From the NCBI GenBank assembly GCA_965225715.1, contig CBDDBK010000003.1, positions 310,001-374,000 of the forward strand: a stretch of DNA of 64,000 nucleotides. Direction: 5' to 3'. The stretch comes from CBDDBK01 sp965225715 (GTDB lineage Bacteria > Bacteroidota > Bacteroidia > Cytophagales > Flammeovirgaceae). The position numbers and the translations under genes are program-made. Shown piece after piece: positions 59,914 through 64,000 of the stretch. The number at the start of each line of letters is the position of its first letter. The stretch's first letter is position 1. Below the pieces are notes generated by a model, which worked only from the letters and a program-made list of their open reading frames with translations, was not told the origin of the DNA and did no database searches.

Positions 59914-60684
59914 ATGAAATATTTTATAATCAACATTTTATTTGTAGTTTTTACTATAGTTGCTGCTTGTGATGCAACAAATGATTTAGCACCTGCTTCT
60001 GCCGATGCATCTGCTGGGGGGGCATCAGGAACAGGAGGATCTTTAGCTCGCTTTACTATTAACGGAAATACATTGTATACCGTTGACAACAGTAGCTTGA
60101 ATGTTTTTGATATTACATCTGCCCAAACACCTGAATTAAAAAAGAATATCTATTTGAATCCTTCTTCAATAGAAACTATTTTCAGTCGAGATACCACCTT
60201 GTTTATAGGCTCTCAATTAGGCATGTATATTTATAATATTAAAAATCCTGTTGAACCTGTACAACTATCGTTATATGAACATATCATTAGTTGCGATCCT
60301 GTGGTTGCCCAAAATAATTACGCTTATGTTACTTTAAGAAGTAGTATAAATTCTTCTATCTGTAATAGAGGGTTAAATCAATTGGATGTAGTCAATATTT
60401 CTGATTTAAGAAATCCTTTTCCTGAGAAAAGTTATCAAATGGTTTTTCCACTTGGTTTGGGAATTGATGATACTTTATTATTTGTTTGTGACAATGGATT
60501 AAAAGTATTCAACGCTAAAGAAGTACCAAATTTGGAATTAATAACCGAATTTCCAATTACCGCCAATGATGTTATTCCAACAAATGGGTTATTAATTGTA
60601 ACAGCTACTGAAGGTATATATCAATATAGTTATGGAAATAGAGAAATTGAATTACTAAGTATTATAAGTGTAAATGAAGAGTAG
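59914..60684 (+). CDS. LVIVD-repeat lipoprotein, second of a pair
   Basis: 256 aa. Lipobox 'TIVAAC' gives Cys19. A short Ala/Gly/Ser linker (SADASAGGASGTGGSLARF) precedes five to six blades of a beta-propeller-like repeat, such as 'FTINGNTLYTVDNSSLNVFD', 'LFIGSQLGMYIYNIKNPVEP', 'LLFVCDNGLKVFNAKEV'. The repeated 'L.(I/V)...G...Y.I..P..P' pattern is the LVIVD repeat. With its upstream partner it forms a standard flavobacterial pair of unknown function, perhaps envelope-linked. The protein is intact. Confidence 0.83.
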   Translation: MKYFIINILFVVFTIVAACDATNDLAPASADASAGGASGTGGSLARFTINGNTLYTVDNSSLNVFDITSAQTPELKKNIYLNPSSIETIFSRDTTLFIGSQLGMYIYNIKNPVEPVQLSLYEHIISCDPVVAQNNYAYVTLRSSINSSICNRGLNQLDVVNISDLRNPFPEKSYQMVFPLGLGIDDTLLFVCDNGLKVFNAKEVPNLELITEFPITANDVIPTNGLLIVTATEGIYQYSYGNREIELLSIISVNEE

Positions 60685-60727
60685 AAAAAGAGTTTTAGAA
60701 ATAGAAATAGGTACACTCAAAATGGAT

Positions 60728-60822
60728 GATAGTCAAGTTACTCCAAAAAAGGATTTTTAGTAGGTATAACTTTATTGGTATTGAAAACGAATGTTTCTGC
60801 GATTAAAAATAACATTGCTATA
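60728..60822 (+). repeat. Family A repeat
   Basis: GATAGTCAAGTTACTCCAAA, AAGGATTTTTAGTAGG, TTTATTGGTATTGAAAACGA ... AAATAACATTGCTATA, 95 bp. It separates convergent genes and ends 20 bp before the T9SS-protein stop. Confidence 0.65.
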
Positions 60823-60841
60823 CCTACTAAAATCAAGATGC

Positions 60842-61225
60842 TTAACTAAGTACTAAAAATTTTTTAGTGATTTGAATTTCTTCAGAAACTAAACTAATAA
60901 AATAAATATTAGAAATAAACTTCTCATCTATACGAAGTCGTATGTTCTGTGTTTTTTTATCTAAGGGTGTAGAGATTACAGTACTATATACTTTTGTCCC
61001 TATTATACTATAAATATTAAGATGTAAATCTGAATATTTAATTTCATTATTAAAACCATCAATAGAAATATTCAATGTTTGTCCAATAGCAATAGGATTA
61101 GGGTGAACGGACAAAGAAATTGATTCTGTCTTGTCGCTTAAATCTAAATTTAATCCTTGAGCAGATAAAAAATGAGAGGAAAATATAAAAATAGTTCCTA
61201 CTAAAAAATATATATATTGTTTCAT
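60842..61225 (-). CDS. Small secreted protein consisting of a T9SS type A sorting domain
   Basis: 127 aa. A signal peptide (IYFLVGTIFIFSSHFLSAQG, to about 23) is followed by little else than a type A C-terminal sorting domain: 'SVHPNPIAIGQTLNISIDG' (start motif hPNP), 'LHLNIYSIIGTKVYSTVIS' and the end 'ISNIYFISLVSEEIQITKKFLVL' (split by reading; usual 'Y..ki.......kk..v'). Such domains target cargo to the type IX secretion system. Here no cargo domain exists between signal and sorting domain, so it may be a small secreted peptide or an accessory. It implies the cell has T9SS. Confidence 0.75.
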   Translation of the reverse strand: MKQYIYFLVGTIFIFSSHFLSAQGLNLDLSDKTESISLSVHPNPIAIGQTLNISIDGFNNEIKYSDLHLNIYSIIGTKVYSTVISTPLDKKTQNIRLRIDEKFISNIYFISLVSEEIQITKKFLVLS

Positions 61226-61582
61226 TATCTAATTATTTAATGTATAAAAAATACTAGTATGTTTTAAATTACTTTTTATTAACTCAATGACGTACATATT
61301 GTTAAAATAATTACGCAAGTTTTTTCCATATTTGAACTAAAACTTTCTGAGTTTATTGTAAAGTTTAATAAGTAGAAAAATCATACCATAAAGATTAAAA
61401 TATAGAAAAAAATATCCTTCTACCTGATTTTAAATTAAATTATTGATAATTAGATATTTAAATATTTCATATTGAGTTATTTAATTGTAATTATTTTTAA
61501 TTGTAATTATTTGAAAAACAGATATTTCAAATAATTTTTATACTTTATTCAAGGTATAAATTTTTAAAATGCTTAAAAATAA
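61226..61582. other. AT-rich spacer upstream of the T9SS-domain gene
   Basis: No reading frame or repeat end was recognised. It includes TTATTGATAATTAGATATTT-like words similar to the cores of the repeat families, and TTAATTGTAATTATTT occurs twice. Confidence 0.3.
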
Positions 61583-61610
61583 AAGTAAGAGTATAAATGT
61601 ACTCTTACTT
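61583..61610 (-). terminator. Intrinsic terminator of the small lipoprotein gene
   Basis: AAGTAAGAGTA and TACTCTTACTT are perfect 11-bp arms around a 6-base loop, followed on the minus strand by TTTATTTTTAA. It lies 38 bp after the stop of the lipoprotein gene (61649), the right distance and direction. Confidence 0.75.
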
Positions 61611-61648
61611 GCAAAATTTTTCAATTTATAGAAAAAAACTACTTTGTT

Positions 61649-61966
61649 TTATTTTGTTTTTTTACCCTTTTTAAAACTAATTTTGTCTTCCCCTTTGCTG
61701 TCGCTTAAGATTAATTTATCTTCTTCATCAATAATACCTGATATTTCTTTTCCATTCGTTGAAAATTTTAAGCTGTCATTTTCAATAGATATAGCATATT
61801 TTTGTTTGCCATCATCAATAATATAATTACCATCTAGATTGCTTATAATCATGAAATGTTCTTCATTTTCTTCAAGAACCCAAAGACCTTCAAATTTTTT
61901 GGAAGAAGAACCGCAAGAAAATAGAAATAAAAGTAAAAACGAATAAGTAAAAATTTGTTTGACCAT
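61649..61966 (-). CDS. Small lipoprotein of unknown function
   Basis: 105 aa. Signal peptide with lipobox 'LLFLFSC' (Cys18), then 'GSSSKKFEGLWVLEENEEHF' and a short beta-rich domain with repeating strands (YIIDDGKQKYAISIENDSLK, GIIDEEDKLILSD) and a basic tail (SFKKGKKTK). The 'F.G.W....' opening resembles lipocalin-like or DUF4923-type small lipoproteins, but no assignment is safe. Monocistronic with its own terminator. Confidence 0.6.
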   Translation of the reverse strand: MVKQIFTYSFLLLFLFSCGSSSKKFEGLWVLEENEEHFMIISNLDGNYIIDDGKQKYAISIENDSLKFSTNGKEISGIIDEEDKLILSDSKGEDKISFKKGKKTK

Positions 61967-62146
61967 TTTAATAAAAAATATAGATTAAAAGATATAAATA
62001 ATAATACAAAATTTTTGTATAAAAACTCTAAATATTTGGTTTTGAAAATATTTATAACATAAAGGCTATGTATAAATACTATATTATAAAGTCTTTTGAA
62101 GATTCTATAATATAATATTTTATTAATTATAATATAAAATAACTAT

Positions 62147-62154
62147 TATATTTG
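62147..62154 (+). promoter_or_regulatory. Promoter -7 element of rpoD
   Basis: TATATTTGCA is an excellent match to the Bacteroidota -7 element (TAnnTTTG). It lies 201 bp upstream of the rpoD ATG, implying a leader of nearly 200 nt. A -33 TTG is not obvious. The rest of the 61967-62354 spacer shows no other feature. Confidence 0.5.
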
Positions 62155-62354
62155 CATCCCTATTAAACTAAATAAGTTTAAATTTGCGTAGATTTTGTAT
62201 TTTTAATTTAAAATACTTATATATTTTACAACCTTAAATATAATAATTTACCTCTAATAAAATAAAAAACGAGATTTTTTTTGTTTTATTAAATACTATA
62301 ATAACTACTTATATATTACTTTCAGTACGCTCTAAACTATTAGGAAACGTGGCA

Positions 62355-63218
62355 ATGCGACAGCTCAAAATTACGAAACAAATTACAAATCGGGAGAGTC
62401 AATCTTTGGATAAGTATTTACAAGAAATTGGTAAAGTTGATTTGTTGACTCCTGATGAAGAAGTGGAATTAGCAAAGCGTATTAGAGAAGGTAGTCAGGC
62501 AGCTTTAGATACACTCACCAATGCTAATTTACGTTTTGTGGTATCTGTCTCAAAACAATATCAAAATCAAGGACTTTCTTTAGGTGATTTAATCAATGAA
62601 GGCAATTTAGGACTCATAAAAGCAGCTCAACGTTTTGATGAAACAAGAGGATTTAAGTTTATTTCTTATGCTGTTTGGTGGATCAGACAATCTATTTTAC
62701 AAGCTTTAGCTGAACAATCAAGAATAGTAAGATTACCACTTAATCGAGTAGGTTCTTTAAATAAAATATCAAAAGCTTCTGCAGAATTAGAACAAAAACA
62801 TGAGCGGGAACCTTCTCCAGAAGAATTGGCTGATACTTTAGACATCAGTACAAATGAAGTTGTAGAAACTTTACGTGTATCAAGTAGACATTTATCCATG
62901 GATGCGCCTTTTTCTCAAGGTGAAGATAATAATTTATACGATGTTATCGAAAATAACCAACAAATTAGTCCTGATAGTGGACTTATAGATGATTCGTTAA
63001 GAAAAGAAATTCAACGTATTTTATCTACCTTAAGCGAAAGAGAAGCTGATGTAGTCAGTCTATATTTTGGTCTAGAGAATAAACAACCGCTCACTTTAGA
63101 AGAAATTGGAGAAATGTTTAATCTCACACGAGAGCGTGTTAGACAAATCAAAGAAAAAGCCATCAAACGGCTCAGACACTCTACTCGAAGTAAGTCTTTA
63201 AAGCCTTATTTGGGCTAA
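62355..63218 (+). CDS. rpoD: Primary RNA polymerase sigma factor (RpoD/SigA)
   Basis: 287 aa from ATG 62355, which gives the family N-terminus 'MRQLKITKQITNRESQSLDK'; a GTG two codons upstream is less likely. Region 1.2 is at 19-45 (LQEIGKVDLLTPDEEVELAK). Region 2 contains 'NLRFVVSVSKQYQNQGLSLG', 'DLINEGNLGLIKAAQRFDET' and 'FKFISYAVWWIRQSI'. Region 4.2 is 'LTLEEIGEMFNLTRERVRQI'. Region 1.1 and the non-conserved insertion are missing, the short form found across Bacteroidota, which recognises TTG/TAnnTTTG promoters. Complete and intact. tRNA-Arg follows 8 bp after the stop. Confidence 0.97.
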   Translation: MRQLKITKQITNRESQSLDKYLQEIGKVDLLTPDEEVELAKRIREGSQAALDTLTNANLRFVVSVSKQYQNQGLSLGDLINEGNLGLIKAAQRFDETRGFKFISYAVWWIRQSILQALAEQSRIVRLPLNRVGSLNKISKASAELEQKHEREPSPEELADTLDISTNEVVETLRVSSRHLSMDAPFSQGEDNNLYDVIENNQQISPDSGLIDDSLRKEIQRILSTLSEREADVVSLYFGLENKQPLTLEEIGEMFNLTRERVRQIKEKAIKRLRHSTRSKSLKPYLG

Positions 63219-63226
63219 ATAAATTT

Positions 63227-63303
63227 GGACCCGTAGCTTAACTGAATAGAGCACCTGACTACGGATCAGGAGGTTGCAGGTTTGAATCCTGCCGGGTTCA
63301 CCA
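63227..63303 (+). tRNA. tRNA-Arg (anticodon ACG)
   Basis: Acceptor GGACCCG pairs with CGGGTTC (one G-T pair), anticodon stem CCTGA/TCAGG holds loop CTACGGA with anticodon ACG, and the T arm has GGTTTGAATCC. The discriminator is A and CCA is encoded, unlike the tRNA-Lys in this window. Inosine at the first anticodon position would read CGU/CGC/CGA. Confidence 0.95.
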
Positions 63304-63384
63304 TATAAAACAGATCAATTTTCTTTATCTATTTAAGTCATTCATAATGAGAAAATACTCATTCCTTTGAAAAATAATATTTAA

Positions 63385-64000
63385 TTAAATTTTTTCAGCT
63401 ACGCGTAATTTGGCACTACGGGCTTGTTTGTTGCAGTGAATTTCTGAATTCTTTGGTCTGATAGGTTTAGTTACCAATGGGTTTAAAGGACGTAACAGTT
63501 TCCCATAAAAATCTTTTTTAGGTATACCTTCAAAATTTCCTGTTTTAAAAAAGAATTTTACTATTCGATCTTCTAAGGAATGGTAGGCTATAATGGCTAT
63601 TTTAGCTTGGGGTTTTAGAAGTGTTGTAGATTCTTGCAACAAAATTTTCAAAGCCTCTAGTTCTTGATTAACTTCTATTCGGAAAGCCTGAAATATCTGA
63701 GCCATAACTCGAAAAGATATATTTTTGGAATAACAAGCCTCTACCACCTTTATCAAATCTTGAGTTGTTTTAATAGTTGTTTGTTTTCTTATCTCCAAAA
63801 TTTTTTCAGCTAATTGATTAGCTTGTCTGATTTCACCAAAATTTTTCAAAAGATACGCTAATTTTTCTTGGGAATAGGTATTGATAACCTCATAGGCATT
63901 TAATTTTTGTTTTATAGACATACGCATATCAAGATTTGCGTCATATTTGATAGAAAACCCTCGTTCAGCCTTAGTGATTTGATGAAGTGAAATACCTAAA
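63385..64000 (-). CDS. rsmH: 16S rRNA (cytosine(1402)-N(4))-methyltransferase RsmH, C-terminal part
   Basis: The frame stays open to the window end; upstream of the apparent ATG it reads 'LGISLHQITKAERGFSIKYD' and 'ANLDMRMSIKQKLNAYEV', the RsmH SAM-binding/substrate section. The 5' part therefore lies outside. Further signatures: 'FGEIRQANQLAEKILEIRK', 'FQAFRIEVNQELEALKILLQ' and 'IIAYHSLEDRIVKFFF' (HSLEDRxVK), ending 'KQARSAKLRVAEKI'. It methylates C1402 of 16S rRNA. In this phylum rsmH heads the dcw cluster followed by ftsL. Here its downstream side is tRNA-Arg/rpoD on the opposite strand, so the cluster is broken at this end. Confidence 0.95.
   Translation of the reverse strand, partial: LGISLHQITKAERGFSIKYDANLDMRMSIKQKLNAYEVINTYSQEKLAYLLKNFGEIRQANQLAEKILEIRKQTTIKTTQDLIKVVEACYSKNISFRVMAQIFQAFRIEVNQELEALKILLQESTTLLKPQAKIAIIAYHSLEDRIVKFFFKTGNFEGIPKKDFYGKLLRPLNPLVTKPIRPKNSEIHCNKQARSAKLRVAEKI

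Overview
The window is very AT-rich DNA from a member of the Bacteroidota. The evidence is the primary sigma factor of about 287 aa (the short form of this phylum), a FadN-type beta-oxidation protein, BatA/BatE-like aerotolerance proteins, a T9SS-type C-terminal sorting domain, a pair of LVIVD-type lipoproteins usual in flavobacteria, an FtsL-like protein of the phylum's type, a phytoene desaturase, and promoter -7 words of the TAnnTTTG type. I cannot place it below phylum. Most genes stand alone between long AT-rich spacers, and several genes that are normally in operons have lost their usual neighbours (rpoC without rpoB, rpsJ outside any ribosomal cluster, the FtsL-like gene far from rsmH). 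The spacers are full of short dispersed repeats. Together this suggests a genome with a history of rearrangement.

Layout. 0-33 kb is mostly housekeeping: the gyrA end, tRNA-Lys, a BatE-like protein, a decayed UPF0175/DUF3368 toxin-antitoxin pair, a NifU-domain protein, a TM2 protein, deoC, an FtsL-like protein, dnaN, fructose-6-phosphate aldolase/transaldolase, rpsJ-rlmB, nadD, a DUF4396 protein, fadN, an alpha/beta hydrolase, lpxD, a BatA-like protein, tsaE, smpB, purB, rpoC, a metallophosphatase, crtI and a PolX-PHP protein.

33.5-47.4 kb looks like an accessory island. It holds a frameshifted secreted-protein gene, two full tandem copies and one broken copy of a heptad-repeat coiled-coil membrane protein (Bdr-like), decayed mobile-element sequence, three tandem mosaic lipoproteins with cadherin-like and kelch-like repeats, a 184-bp MITE with target duplication, and a co-directional cluster Uma2-family nuclease / Roc-COR GTPase / RNase R. 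The GTPase carries a 58-residue Ala/Tyr/Asp tract written entirely in GCC, TAC and GAC codons, which is very unlike the rest of this AT-rich DNA.

47.5-64 kb returns to mixed content: an EamA transporter, FloA, a secreted LRR protein, a lactate/malate dehydrogenase-like enzyme, a LuxE-like protein, a GluR0-type ligand-gated potassium channel, a coiled-coil membrane protein, an IS5-like transposase remnant, plsC-ldcA, dapA, two LVIVD lipoproteins, a small T9SS-domain protein, a small lipoprotein, rpoD, tRNA-Arg and the 3' part of rsmH.

The clearest undescribed structures are: (1) a dispersed ~93-bp intergenic repeat family ending in TATAG...CTATA with about twenty copies in 64 kb, two of which supply the stop codon of the preceding gene; (2) the Uma2/Roc-COR pair with its unusual trinucleotide-repeat domain; (3) the two tandem, recombining surface or coiled-coil gene families. 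All functional statements come from reading the sequence and from family knowledge; no database search was run.
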